Source: an uncultured Helicobacter sp. (GTDB lineage Bacteria; Campylobacterota; Campylobacteria; Campylobacterales; Helicobacteraceae). Taken from it: DNA of 47,995 nucleotides. Each line of letters opens with the position of its first letter. Within the stretch, counting starts at the first letter, position 1. The notes beneath the pieces are model-generated. The model worked only from the letters and a program-made list of their open reading frames with translations, was not told the DNA's origin and searched no databases. Position numbers and translations under genes: made by a program. The stretch covers positions 1 through 47,995 of the forward strand of contig CALVBL010000014.1 of NCBI GenBank assembly GCA_944325775.1, written 5' to 3'. Positions 1 through 9,011 of this stretch are shown in pieces.

Positions 1-1166
1 AATGCGAGTTTGAAAAAACTGCTAACTTTTATGGAGCAAAGTTTGAGAAAGCCCCTAATTTTTCACAAGTGCAGTTTAAAGGAAGCTTGAATGCTGTGAA
101 TATGGACTTGGACTTTGACTTTACGAATCTAAAAGAGTGTATTATTGGCGAGTTTAAAAAATACAACAATATCGCCCCGCAAAAACAAGGCTGTTTTCAG
201 AAAATCAAACAACGGATTGGTGCTAAACTCAAAAAAGAACAGGCAAACGACAAAAAACCCACAATCACAAAACCCCTAACCCACTTTGCCAACGACTTTC
301 GCGATAGCTTTAGAATCTTTAAAAACGCTCTAATCAAAGATAACAACAATCTCGATGCCTCGGAGTTTCACAAGCTGGAGCTGTATTGTAAAGAAATTGA
401 GCTAGGCGAAAGCCCCAACAAGCGAGGTATCCAAGCACAAAGTGAAGAAGATGTGAGAAAAAATACAAAGCCCTTTAAAGAATTTATAGATTATTGGCTT
501 TTAAGATTTTATAGAAATCTAAGTGAACACCACACGGATTTTTTGAAGGTTTTTAATAATCTTATACTCTTGGTTGCCATGTATGCCATATTTTTATATA
601 TATGCTGCTTTCATGACACTCAAACAGCAACAAGCGTAGATACCTTAGGATCGGCTGAAGATTATAACTTGTGTATGATGGTATTTTATGCGGTTATACT
701 TACAGCTTTCTTGTTATACGCATTGTTTTCTGCTATATATTTCATCTATCAAGCCCTAAAAGACTGGCTATGTTCGATACTCACAAAACTTTTGATCCTT
801 ATGCTTGCCTCTGCATTTTACATAGCATTCATAATACCCTATATACCAAGCACTTTTGATACTGTCTCTGTTTTAAAAAATTCTATGCTTTTTTATCTCT
901 TTTTTGGTCTTTATTTCTTATTAATCTTTTTGGATAGTTTTGTTTTACGGGTTATTTTTATAGTTCCAGCTTATATTATAACTTCTATCGCTTTAGGTCA
1001 TAATATCGTTATTCTAAATCCCCTTATAAGAAAACTAGCAGACAAAGCCATAAACACAGACGACCCCACATTTAAAATCCTAACCCTCGCCTACACTATC
1101 CTCACACTCCTCGTGCTTTTCTCTCTCCAAAAAACTGCGCGTAAAAACTCCATAGTGCCAAGCTAA
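1..1166 (+). CDS. Pentapeptide-repeat multi-spanning membrane protein (5' end outside window)
   Basis: The reading frame is open from the first bases of the window to the TAA at 1164-1166, so the gene begins upstream; the GTG at 69 is not a convincing start. The first ~40 visible residues show degenerate pentapeptide repeats (units such as ANFYG, AKFEK, APNFS) that should fold as a right-handed quadrilateral beta-helix. A basic, charged stretch follows, and then about five to six hydrophobic segments (for example LILLVAMYAIFLYICC and LLILMLASAFYIAFIIPYIP). A pentapeptide head on a membrane tail is common for uncharacterised proteins in Helicobacter and Campylobacter; no enzymatic motif is visible. 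A stem-loop at 1221-1235 probably ends the transcript. The family call is firm and the function unknown. Confidence 0.75.
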   Translation, partial: CEFEKTANFYGAKFEKAPNFSQVQFKGSLNAVNMDLDFDFTNLKECIIGEFKKYNNIAPQKQGCFQKIKQRIGAKLKKEQANDKKPTITKPLTHFANDFRDSFRIFKNALIKDNNNLDASEFHKLELYCKEIELGESPNKRGIQAQSEEDVRKNTKPFKEFIDYWLLRFYRNLSEHHTDFLKVFNNLILLVAMYAIFLYICCFHDTQTATSVDTLGSAEDYNLCMMVFYAVILTAFLLYALFSAIYFIYQALKDWLCSILTKLLILMLASAFYIAFIIPYIPSTFDTVSVLKNSMLFYLFFGLYFLLIFLDSFVLRVIFIVPAYIITSIALGHNIVILNPLIRKLADKAINTDDPTFKILTLAYTILTLLVLFSLQKTARKNSIVPS

Positions 1167-1220
1167 CCCTCTCACTATAATCTTTAGAATCGCACAAAAT
1201 TAACCAATCCATACAATCAT

Positions 1221-1235
1221 CGGACAAAATGTCCG
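1221..1235 (+). terminator. Rho-independent-type terminator after the pentapeptide gene
   Basis: A perfect inverted repeat, CGGACA-AAA-TGTCCG, is followed directly by CTTTT and a T-rich stretch. It lies about 55 bases after the stop of the pentapeptide-repeat gene on the same strand. The stem is short (6 bp) but GC-rich. Confidence 0.5.
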
Positions 1236-1573
1236 CTTTTACTCATTTTTCTAGTAGATAATAGAATCAATAATCTCAAGAGTATCATAGAATCTAGCGA
1301 CTTACCCTCATAAGATTTTGCGTTTATCCAACAAAACAAAATACAAAAAAAGAATGCAAAACAAAGTAAAATGTAGGATAAGTGGTTATGAGATTGTCTC
1401 AACCACGATATGAGCCAAAACCAAAGTGTATAGAATCTACATAGCGGGTATTATAGCAAGGTTTTGCAAGGTTTTGCTAAGTTTGCTGATAATCCTTGAT
1501 GCCTCTGTATATGGATTATGCTAAGATATGGGTTTTAGAATCTAACAATGAGAATCTACTGAAAGGATACACA
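1236..1573. other. Intergenic spacer with no supported gene
   Basis: Together with 1167-1220 this is about 400 bases without a convincing gene. A 61-codon minus-strand frame (1217-1402) has one hydrophobic segment, but it starts at TTG, has no Shine-Dalgarno sequence and runs through the terminator stem, so I do not call it. The spacer carries AGAATCT at several places and a short direct repeat (GCAAGGTTTT twice near 1457-1478). The promoter of the following membrane-protein gene should lie here, but I see no strong -10 box. Confidence 0.4.
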
Positions 1574-1999
1574 ATGGATAGAATTAGCACAATGCGTATA
1601 GGTATGATACTTATAAGTCTAGCGGTTGGATTGCTTTGTGGGATTTTAGCCGTTGGTGTGGTCGATACATATTCTATGTTTGGTATGAGTGATGCAAGTC
1701 TCTTTTTTCTGTTTGGATTTTGGGGATTTGGTGCGTGGGTATGGTATAGATTCACACATGAGATACGGAGGGCATATATCACATTAAGCTTTGGGATTTG
1801 TATCGTGGTGTGGGTATTGTGCTGCATTATTCTTAATTCAGAGGCTTGTGGGTGGTTATCACTATTGTTCTTTGGGTGTTTTGTGAGTATGAGTGTGAGT
1901 GGATTTCTCATACTTTATAAGCCTTTGTGGGTATGGTGGATTCTCATTGTTTTCTTAGGAGTGTGGCTGTATTGGTTGTGGTGGCTTTTTGGCACTTAG
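1574..1999 (+). CDS. Small Trp-rich integral membrane protein, unknown function
   Basis: This frame encodes 141 residues from the ATG at 1574, which has an AAAGGA-type ribosome binding site 8-13 bases upstream. The frame is open further upstream to 1496, but those 26 residues are polar and lack a ribosome binding site, so I prefer 1574. The product has about four to five hydrophobic segments rich in Trp, Gly and Phe (for example the run ending VWYRF, and a C-terminal WWILIVFLGVWLYWLWW). I recognise no family motif. It stands alone between the pentapeptide gene and pyrG. Confidence 0.6.
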   Translation: MDRISTMRIGMILISLAVGLLCGILAVGVVDTYSMFGMSDASLFFLFGFWGFGAWVWYRFTHEIRRAYITLSFGICIVVWVLCCIILNSEACGWLSLLFFGCFVSMSVSGFLILYKPLWVWWILIVFLGVWLYWLWWLFGT

Positions 2000-2039
2000 A
2001 GCTTTCATAAGTCCTGCCTGTTTTTAAGCATGTATGGTT

Positions 2040-2045
2040 TATAAT
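2040..2045 (+). promoter_or_regulatory. Putative -10 box for pyrG
   Basis: A perfect TATAAT lies 31 bases upstream of the chosen pyrG ATG. This fits the Helicobacter vegetative sigma factor, which relies mainly on the -10 box. The predicted transcript leader is about 25 nt. Confidence 0.5.
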
Positions 2046-2076
2046 ACACAAAATTTCGCGCTTGGAGTTAGGCATT

Positions 2077-3747
2077 ATGGAATCCACACACAAATCCACA
2101 AAAACCAAATACATCTTTGTAACCGGTGGCGTCTTAAGCTCCCTTGGTAAGGGTATTACTTCTTCTTCTATCGCCACACTTTTGCAGCACAGTGGTTTTA
2201 ATGTCAGTATCCTTAAAATCGATCCCTATATCAATGTCGATCCGGGCACGATGAGTCCATTAGAGCATGGTGAGGTGTTTGTAACAAGCGATGGCGCGGA
2301 AACAGACCTAGATATTGGGCATTATGAGCGATTTTTAAACAAAGACTTCCATAAGGCAAATAACTTCACCACTGGGCAGATCTATCTCTCTGTCATCGAC
2401 AAGGAGCGTAGGGGTGAGTATTTGGGCAAAACCATTCAGATTGTTCCTCACATCGTCGATGAAATCAAGCACAGGATCCATCTTGCAGGAGCGCAGAGCG
2501 ACTTTCTCATTGTCGAGCTTGGTGGCACGGTGGGCGATATGGAGGGTATGCCCTATCTAGAGGCGATGCGCCAGCTCAAGCACGAGCTAGGGTCCAAACA
2601 AGTTATCAGTGTGCATGTTACGCTTATCCCGCTTATCCGTGCTGCAGGCGAGCTCAAGACCAAACCAACCCAGCATAGCGTGCAAGAACTTCGTCGTATA
2701 GGGATTTCCCCGCAGATTCTGGTGGCGCGATGTGAGCGTATGCTTGATAAGGAGCTAAAGAAAAAGCTAGCGCTAAGCTGTGATGTAGATGATGATAGCG
2801 TGATTGTGGCAAAAGATTCACAGAGTATCTACAAATGCCCGCTAGATTTTTTACAAGAAGGGATCTTGCTACCTATCGCACGGCGTTTTGAGCTAGGCGA
2901 GCTCAATCCTAATATGGACGAGTGGGATATGCTTGTCAAAAAAATCATCTCTCCCAAAGATAGCATCACTATCGGATTTGTGGGCAAATACCTCTCTCTC
3001 AAAGAATCTTATAAATCTCTCACGGAAGCACTTATCCACGCCGGTGCGCATATCAACACACGCGTGGATATTCGCTGGATAGACAGTGAGAATCTCCAAA
3101 AAGAAATCCAAGAGAGTGGGAATGAGGAGGGCAAGCACGCATTAGATGAGGTGGATTCAATCCTGATCCCGGGCGGATTTGGTGAGCGCGGGATTGATGG
3201 TAAGCTCCAAGCTATCAAATATGCGCGCACACGCAAGATCCCCCTACTTGGGATTTGTCTAGGTATGCAGCTAGCCATCATCGAGTACGCGCGCAATGTC
3301 CTAGGTATAGCCGAGGCGAACTCCACGGAGTTTGACAAAGATTCTAAAGAACCTATCATCTATCTCATCGAGGATTTTATAGATTCACAAGGCAAAAAAC
3401 AGGTACGCACGCACAGCTCTCCTATGGGCGGCACGATGCGCCTAGGCGAATATGCGTGTGCGATCAAAAAGGGTAGCAAACTCTATGAAGCCTACAAGCA
3501 AGATTCTATCAAAGAGCGTCATCGCCACCGCTATGAGGTCAATCCCGCCTACAAGCAGAGGCTAGAAGAGAGTGGTATGTCCATCAGTGGTGAATCTAAC
3601 GGACTCATCGAAGCCATCGAGCTTAAAGATCATCCGTGGTTTGTCGCGGTGCAATTCCACCCAGAATTTACCTCAAGACTCAAAAACCCAAACCCCATCA
3701 TTTTAGAATTTTTGCGTCAGACATTGGCGCATAAGAGAGTGCATTGA
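2077..3747 (+). CDS. pyrG: CTP synthase (glutamine-hydrolysing)
   Basis: This cytosolic enzyme makes CTP from UTP, ATP and glutamine, the last step of de novo pyrimidine nucleotide synthesis. The 556-residue product has the N-terminal amidoligase domain (FVTGGVLSSLGKG P-loop region and the IDPYINVDPGTMSP motif). A C-terminal class I glutamine amidotransferase domain follows, with the nucleophile Cys394 in LLGICLGMQ and the His/Glu pair in VQFHPEF near the end. The length is typical of the family, with a short C-terminal tail. I chose the ATG at 2077, served by a GGAG at 2064-2067, over the in-frame TTG at 2062. The stop overlaps the next start as TTGA, so recJ is probably translationally coupled to it. 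Confidence 0.96.
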   Translation: MESTHKSTKTKYIFVTGGVLSSLGKGITSSSIATLLQHSGFNVSILKIDPYINVDPGTMSPLEHGEVFVTSDGAETDLDIGHYERFLNKDFHKANNFTTGQIYLSVIDKERRGEYLGKTIQIVPHIVDEIKHRIHLAGAQSDFLIVELGGTVGDMEGMPYLEAMRQLKHELGSKQVISVHVTLIPLIRAAGELKTKPTQHSVQELRRIGISPQILVARCERMLDKELKKKLALSCDVDDDSVIVAKDSQSIYKCPLDFLQEGILLPIARRFELGELNPNMDEWDMLVKKIISPKDSITIGFVGKYLSLKESYKSLTEALIHAGAHINTRVDIRWIDSENLQKEIQESGNEEGKHALDEVDSILIPGGFGERGIDGKLQAIKYARTRKIPLLGICLGMQLAIIEYARNVLGIAEANSTEFDKDSKEPIIYLIEDFIDSQGKKQVRTHSSPMGGTMRLGEYACAIKKGSKLYEAYKQDSIKERHRHRYEVNPAYKQRLEESGMSISGESNGLIEAIELKDHPWFVAVQFHPEFTSRLKNPNPIILEFLRQTLAHKRVH

Positions 3748-5303
3748 AATACCTTAGCAAATCCCAGATACGCGAGATTCTCTTACAACGTGATTTAGAG
3801 CGGGGTATAGCGAAGTTGGGGGATTTACCCCTACCCCATACGCTCAAGGGCGTTTCAGAGGCTGCGCAGCTCATCACTTCATATATGCAGCGAGATTCAC
3901 AGATCCTCATCGTGGGGGATTATGATGCTGATGGTGTGAATGCGAGTGTGATTATGCAGAGGTTTTTTGAAGCGTTGGGATATGCACATTTTGAAGTTAT
4001 CTTGCCCAATCGCTTTAGCGATGGCTATGGGCTTAGCCTCAAGCTTTTAGAGCGACTTGATGCTGTGCAAAAGTATGATCTCATCATCACTGTGGATAAT
4101 GGCATTAGTGCCTTTGAAGCGGGGGAGTTTTGCAAGATGCATAATATCGCGCTCATCATCACCGATCACCACACCCCCCAAGATTCACTGCCTACTTGTG
4201 ATGTGCTCATAAACCCCAAGCAAGAGGGCTGCGAGTTTGCCTTTAAGGATATTTGCGGGGCGATGGTGGCGTGGTATCTGTGCGCTGGGATTAAACTTGA
4301 GCTTAAAGCCTCCATTGATATGAGTGTATTTTTGCCTTTCGTGGGTTTGGCGACACTGGGTGATGTGATGCCATTAGTTGGGATTAATCGCGCTGTGGTC
4401 AAAAAAGCCCTGCAGATTCTGCGCACCACCGATGCGCCCTTCGCGCGGGTGTTACTCCAGAAGCTAGGAATGCTTAGCGCGCAGACACTAAGCTTTAAGG
4501 CGATTCCTTTGCTCAATTGTGCCGGGCGCCTTAGTGATGCGCGCGTGGCGTTTGAGTTTCTCACAGCCTCTAGCCTGCCACAAGCCTTGCAAGCCTATGA
4601 ATCTCTGCAGATTCTAAACACACAGCGCAAAGCCTTGCAAGCCCAAACCCTACAAAAAGCCCAAGATTCACTCATACAAGACAAGGCATTTGTGTATGCC
4701 ATAGGGGAATGGCATATCGGCGTGGTGGGGATCGTGTGTGCCAAGCTCGCACAAGCGTATCAAAAGCCCGCCTTTGTGCTTAGTGATGAGGGTGATGGCG
4801 TGCTTAAGGGCTCTGGGCGCACCTATGGTGGGATAAATCTCATAAAGACTCTGCAAAAAACCCAAGAATCTAAACCACTCTTGCTAGAGTTTGGCGGACA
4901 TCAGGGCGCGGTGGGGCTGCAGATTCACAAAGATAATTTTGCGGAGTTTATGGAGATCCTCCATACTTGCGTGCAGAATGAGCCAGAGAGTGAATCTAGC
5001 GGTGTATTGGGTTATGTGAGCGCGTGCGATATCGATATGGAGCTTTTTAGAATCTTAGAGGAGTTTGAGCCATTTGGCGCGCACAATCCTAAACCTCATT
5101 TTGTGTGTGATGATCTCACTCTGATAGATTCAAAGCCTATGGGCAAGCACAAAGAGCATTTGCGACTAGGCTTTAAAGCACCAAATGGCGAGCGGCTCTA
5201 TGGTGTGGAGTTTTTTGCAAGTGAGACTGTAAGAGAAGAGTGGTGTTTCGCCCTCACATACGATGCGTATTTTGGGCGTTTGTGTCTGCAGATAGAGGGC
5301 TAA
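3744..5303 (+). CDS. recJ: Single-stranded-DNA-specific exonuclease RecJ
   Basis: RecJ is a 5'-to-3' single-strand DNA exonuclease acting in recombination and mismatch or base-excision repair. The 519-residue product carries the DHH-family metal-binding motifs: GDYDADG at 58-64, VDNG at 117-120, DHH at 141-143 and ATLGDVMPLVG near 205. It also has the DHHA1 motif EFGGHQGAVG in the C-terminal half. It is somewhat shorter than the ~577-residue E. coli enzyme, as is usual in epsilonproteobacteria. The start is TTG, overlapping the pyrG stop, with AAGAGAG upstream. The next gene begins 3 bases after the stop, so pyrG-recJ-pseudouridine synthase-ATPase looks like one operon. Confidence 0.94.
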   Translation: MKYLSKSQIREILLQRDLERGIAKLGDLPLPHTLKGVSEAAQLITSYMQRDSQILIVGDYDADGVNASVIMQRFFEALGYAHFEVILPNRFSDGYGLSLKLLERLDAVQKYDLIITVDNGISAFEAGEFCKMHNIALIITDHHTPQDSLPTCDVLINPKQEGCEFAFKDICGAMVAWYLCAGIKLELKASIDMSVFLPFVGLATLGDVMPLVGINRAVVKKALQILRTTDAPFARVLLQKLGMLSAQTLSFKAIPLLNCAGRLSDARVAFEFLTASSLPQALQAYESLQILNTQRKALQAQTLQKAQDSLIQDKAFVYAIGEWHIGVVGIVCAKLAQAYQKPAFVLSDEGDGVLKGSGRTYGGINLIKTLQKTQESKPLLLEFGGHQGAVGLQIHKDNFAEFMEILHTCVQNEPESESSGVLGYVSACDIDMELFRILEEFEPFGAHNPKPHFVCDDLTLIDSKPMGKHKEHLRLGFKAPNGERLYGVEFFASETVREEWCFALTYDAYFGRLCLQIEG

Positions 5304-5306
5304 TCT

Positions 5307-6245
5307 ATGCCTTTTGTGCGGGAGGAATACACCATAGAGCAGCCGCTAAGGGCGTTTGTGTTTTTGGTGTGCACATTGGGGCTTAGTCCAAATGCCGCGC
5401 AACGTCTCATCGACAAGGGCAGAATGACCCAAAATGGTGTGAAAGTGGGTAAGGCAGAGGAATTACAGGGCAAGGTGGAAATCACGCGCTTTGTGCCGCA
5501 GGATTTGGGACTAGCCGCGCTTTTCGTGCATAAGGATTTTTGCGTGTATGACAAGCCACATCATCTGCTAACCCACCCCAAGGGCTTATTTTCGCACTCT
5601 AGCCTCAATGACGCGCTAAAAAGCACTTTTGGAGTGCAGGCAAATCCCGTCCATAGACTAGATTCACTAACAAGTGGGCTTGTGGTGTGCGCGCGCCACA
5701 GACAGAGTGAGCAGGCACTCAAAAATCTTTTTTTGCACCAAAAGGTGCAAAAGACCTACACAGCGATTGTGCATGGGATTATTGAGCAAGAGGAGTTTGA
5801 AATATGCGCACCGATCTTAGTGCAAAATAATGGCAGGGATTTGAGCATACGCAGTGTGATTTCACCCAAAGGTAAGAGTGCGAGGACATACATCAAGGTG
5901 CTTGATCGCGACAGGGTGCGCGATCGCACACTGCTAGAGGCGCGACCGCTCACGGGGCGCACACACCAAATCCGTGTGCATTTAGATTCTATCCAGCACC
6001 CTATTGTTGGGGATTGTCTCTATGGTGTGAGTGATGAGATCTCGCGATGTTTTTTAGAATCTAACCCTAGGGATGAGGATTGTCTTGGTGCTTTGCGCTC
6101 TAGGTTTTTGCGCCTGATGGGTGTGCCGCATCTGATGCTCAATGCCTCAAGGCTTGTCTTTAGCTATGGTGGCGAGGAGTTTTGTTTAGATTCTGCGCTG
6201 CGTGCGGGGATTTTAGCGTATTTTTATGACGCGCCAAGTGAGTGA
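5307..6245 (+). CDS. RluA/RluD-family RNA pseudouridine synthase
   Basis: The protein isomerises specific uridines in rRNA or tRNA to pseudouridine. Its 312 residues begin with a short S4-like region (LIDKGRMTQNGVKVGKAEEL). The catalytic domain follows, with the family motif HRLDSLTSGL at 116-125, in which Asp119 is the expected nucleophile, and then a RPLTGRTHQIRVH motif. The length is normal for RluA-type enzymes. It starts 3 bases after recJ. Several paralogues occur in Helicobacter genomes, so the exact target (RluA, C or D) cannot be decided from sequence. Confidence 0.9.
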   Translation: MPFVREEYTIEQPLRAFVFLVCTLGLSPNAAQRLIDKGRMTQNGVKVGKAEELQGKVEITRFVPQDLGLAALFVHKDFCVYDKPHHLLTHPKGLFSHSSLNDALKSTFGVQANPVHRLDSLTSGLVVCARHRQSEQALKNLFLHQKVQKTYTAIVHGIIEQEEFEICAPILVQNNGRDLSIRSVISPKGKSARTYIKVLDRDRVRDRTLLEARPLTGRTHQIRVHLDSIQHPIVGDCLYGVSDEISRCFLESNPRDEDCLGALRSRFLRLMGVPHLMLNASRLVFSYGGEEFCLDSALRAGILAYFYDAPSE

Positions 6246-6247
6246 AT

Positions 6248-7273
6248 ATGCCACTAAATGCTCTATTAGCCCACACTGCCGAGCGCGTGATCTTGCCGCG
6301 CCGCTATGGTATCACTCCGGGCAAAAGCTTTTTGTATGGTCCGCCGCGATCGGGCAAAACCTCCCTAGCCCTGCAGTTTGCACTTGGATTTAAAAAGCCT
6401 ATTTATATCGATCTAGCACGGATTCAGAGTGAGGAGGTGCAGGGCTATCTGCTCAAAATGCACTTAGAAAAAAAGGTCGATGCGCTGGTGCTGGATAACT
6501 ACCATATACCAATCGCGCTGCCAAATATCCCAAATATCGTGCTTATAGGGGATAGGCAGCACTGCCCACCGGATTTTAGGTGCAAGCGCATTTTGCCGCT
6601 GTGTTTTGAAGAGTTTGTGAGTTTTGATAGCAAAAATCTCTCGTTAAAAACGCTTTTTAATGCGTTTTTGAAAGGCGGCAATCTTCCAGAGATTCAAGAG
6701 TTTGGGGCGTATAAGCGGCTTGAGCGGCTCTATGAGGTCGTGTGCGTGGCGTTTGGTGGGGATAAGGAGATGTTTTTAGCACTTTTGGGGTTTCAATCCC
6801 AAAGCGCCACGCCACATAGAATCTACGCCCAGCTAAAACCCACGATGAAACTCTCAAAAGACAGAATCTACGCTAAACTCGCACATTGGCAGGATAATGG
6901 CGTGCTGTTTTTTCTCCCGCATCACTCTAAATCCAATGCCAAGAAGCTCTATTTTGCAGATTTTAGTCTCTCGCATTTGATTAATCACAACCTAGGCGCG
7001 CAGCTAGAGAATATGCTTTTTTTAGAGTTGCTAAAGCTTAGTGAGCAGAGCGGGGGAATGCTCAGCTATGGTGATAGCGGGGAGCTTTTGTATCAAGATC
7101 GTGCGTTTGTGAGTATTCCCTTTGCCACGCAAGAGCTCATCGCGCATAAGATTCAGAAAATCCAAAGCCAGCAGATATATATCATCACCCTAAGCTTTGA
7201 AGGGGAAGGGCGAGTGGGGCAAAGGCAATGGCGCGCGATGGATTTTATTGATTTTGCGCTTGGAGAGGAGTAG
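6248..7273 (+). CDS. AAA-family ATPase with DUF4143-like C-terminus
   Basis: An intact Walker A motif, GPPRSGKTS, lies near residues 32-40, and a probable Walker B follows in VDALVLDN. The C-terminal third resembles the DUF4143 region of small AAA_14 ATPases (GAQLENMLFLELLKL and downstream), which in relatives is nuclease-like. The function of such proteins is mostly unknown. I prefer the ATG at 6248, but a GTG at 6242 that overlaps the preceding stop is equally possible; both ribosome binding sites are weak. It is the last gene of the pyrG cluster and converges on the EptA-like gene, with 1 base between the stops. Confidence 0.8.
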   Translation: MPLNALLAHTAERVILPRRYGITPGKSFLYGPPRSGKTSLALQFALGFKKPIYIDLARIQSEEVQGYLLKMHLEKKVDALVLDNYHIPIALPNIPNIVLIGDRQHCPPDFRCKRILPLCFEEFVSFDSKNLSLKTLFNAFLKGGNLPEIQEFGAYKRLERLYEVVCVAFGGDKEMFLALLGFQSQSATPHRIYAQLKPTMKLSKDRIYAKLAHWQDNGVLFFLPHHSKSNAKKLYFADFSLSHLINHNLGAQLENMLFLELLKLSEQSGGMLSYGDSGELLYQDRAFVSIPFATQELIAHKIQKIQSQQIYIITLSFEGEGRVGQRQWRAMDFIDFALGEE

Positions 7274-7274
7274 G

Positions 7275-9011
7275 CTAGCGATATTTACCCTTAACCCCAG
7301 CGAGGATCACCTTTACCTGTGGGTCAGAAAATGCTGGTATGAGCATATTGCCCCGCACATCGCTTCCTTCATTCCAAGTCAGCAATGGGAGATCTTGATT
7401 GTCTTTACTAAAGTGCTGGGCTTTGATAAACTCATAGAGATAGTAAGGGAAGCTAATGGCTTGTATGCAATCACTCTGGATAATGGACTGGATATGCTCG
7501 CGGATCTGTGGAGCGCGAGAATCTAGATCTAATCGAGAATAATATGGCACATAATAGCTCGTGAAAAATCCCGCTTGCTTAAACATACAGAGCTGCTCGT
7601 AATTGGGGCTTTCGATAATGAAGTGCGCTGGTGGGTAGTCGTAGATCGTAGCAAGGTTTTGGAGTGTTTGGAGGGCATTGGTGGCATTAGTAGAATCTAG
7701 ATTTTTAAAATCAAGCCAAATTTTGCCTTTATGTCTATTGAGATGAGAATCTCGCTCGTGGAGAATCTCTAGCATAGATTCTAGCTTCAGATGTATGCTG
7801 TCCTTTGCTCCATCGTGTCCGACATCAAAATACCACCCACTCTCATCGTACAAAAAATGCACATCGATTTCGAAATTCGCAAATACAGACGCGAAGTCCT
7901 TGAGCTTTTGTGTGTCATCGCTTCTGTGTAGCCAGATTTTTTCGGGCGTGCTAAATGGATAGGGGTCGCGCAATTCTCTATCGTAGTCATAAGAGCCATT
8001 TGCAATCCTCGCTCTGTGAGTATTATAATCTTTGTGAAAGAGGCTTCTTTGTGGGCGAAAGTCTTGGTGGGCAATGCCTATGATGTCAAGCAATGCGTGG
8101 ATAAAATCATCACTCATAAATGGCAAATCTCGTGCGCGCTCTAAGCTTTGGAGTAATCTTGGGTATTTGTGCGCGAGCTTGGGGCTGACATATACCATAA
8201 AGGGAATCTCAAGCATATATCTTGAGGTTTTTGTCAGGCTATGTCCTGCAAAATCCCCTATCTCATAGACTTCATCGCCATGGTCGCTAAGATAAAAGAT
8301 AAGCGCCTCATCATCGGCAAAATGCTCAATGATTGTCGAGACGATCAGGTCGTTGTATGCAATGGCATTGAGGTATTGGGCGCGGATGGCGGATTGTTTG
8401 GGTGTGAGTGTTGTAGAATCTAGACGCGTGTCTTGGTGCGTATCGGCGAGGGTTTGGTGGGAAAAAATCTCAAAGCTTTTTGGGTAGCGATTATGGTAGG
8501 CAGAATGCGTCCCCATAAGGTGCAAGACATAAAAGCTAGGATCGGTGGCTTTGAGCGCTGATAATAATGGCAGAATCTGCTCATCAAGTGTGAAACCCAT
8601 ATAAGAATCGGTGATAGATGTGTATCGCAGGACATCTGCGCGTTGGGCTATCACTTGTGGGGCGTTGCCATAGATAGATATTGCCTCTTGGTTGCTAATC
8701 CAGTGGGTTTTGTATCCTGCTTGTTTCATTATGTCTATGAGGTTTTGCTGGTAAAACCAAGGTGTTTGGGCATTTTCGTAGTGGCTAAATGTGAGTAGGC
8801 GTGCCAATACACTATCGGTGTAGGCATAGGGTGCGATGACATCGTTAAAGACAAAGAGGCGTTTATCTCGTGCGAGTGTGTCTAGGCGCGGTGTCGTGGG
8901 CAGTGGATATCCATAGAGACTCATATAGTTTCTCTGGGTAGATTCTCCGATGATGAGGACGACCTTGGGAATCTCCCTAGATGTAGTATATGCCCCCCCT
9001 AATAGCACCAT
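7275..9011 (-). CDS. EptA-like phosphoethanolamine transferase, catalytic half plus phosphodiesterase-like domain (frameshifted from its membrane half)
   Basis: This is the periplasmic catalytic part of a sulfatase-fold phosphoethanolamine transferase, a family that decorates lipid A or other surface glycans. Visible motifs are IIGESTQRNYMSLYGY with the predicted Thr25 nucleophile, THSAYHNRYP near 169-177, and YLSDHGDE with the metal-binding DHGDE at 243-247. After residue ~350 there is an extra ~220-residue domain. Its features (LHRSDD at 361-366, EIDV at 381-384, DVGHD at 396-400, later a strand/helix pattern) resemble glycerophosphodiester phosphodiesterase or PLC-like TIM barrels. The membrane domain is encoded by the preceding frame (8977-9663). 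The two frames meet at a G7 tract, and 6 or 9 G would fuse them. The apparent ATG in this fragment is inside the tract region and is probably not a real start. Confidence 0.82.
   Translation of the reverse strand: MVLLGGAYTTSREIPKVVLIIGESTQRNYMSLYGYPLPTTPRLDTLARDKRLFVFNDVIAPYAYTDSVLARLLTFSHYENAQTPWFYQQNLIDIMKQAGYKTHWISNQEAISIYGNAPQVIAQRADVLRYTSITDSYMGFTLDEQILPLLSALKATDPSFYVLHLMGTHSAYHNRYPKSFEIFSHQTLADTHQDTRLDSTTLTPKQSAIRAQYLNAIAYNDLIVSTIIEHFADDEALIFYLSDHGDEVYEIGDFAGHSLTKTSRYMLEIPFMVYVSPKLAHKYPRLLQSLERARDLPFMSDDFIHALLDIIGIAHQDFRPQRSLFHKDYNTHRARIANGSYDYDRELRDPYPFSTPEKIWLHRSDDTQKLKDFASVFANFEIDVHFLYDESGWYFDVGHDGAKDSIHLKLESMLEILHERDSHLNRHKGKIWLDFKNLDSTNATNALQTLQNLATIYDYPPAHFIIESPNYEQLCMFKQAGFFTSYYVPYYSRLDLDSRAPQIREHIQSIIQSDCIQAISFPYYLYEFIKAQHFSKDNQDLPLLTWNEGSDVRGNMLIPAFSDPQVKVILAGVKGKYR

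Noticed and set aside
1217..1402. 61-codon minus-strand frame with a hydrophobic segment
   Set aside because: TTG start, no ribosome binding site, overlaps the terminator hairpin of the plus-strand gene and resembles no family.
1457..1480. Direct repeat GCAAGGTTTT
   Set aside because: Only two short copies, not a CRISPR or a recognisable element.
7197..7526. 109-codon plus-strand frame
   Set aside because: It lies opposite the catalytic EptA-like gene, which has clear family motifs; its sequence looks like a reverse-strand shadow.
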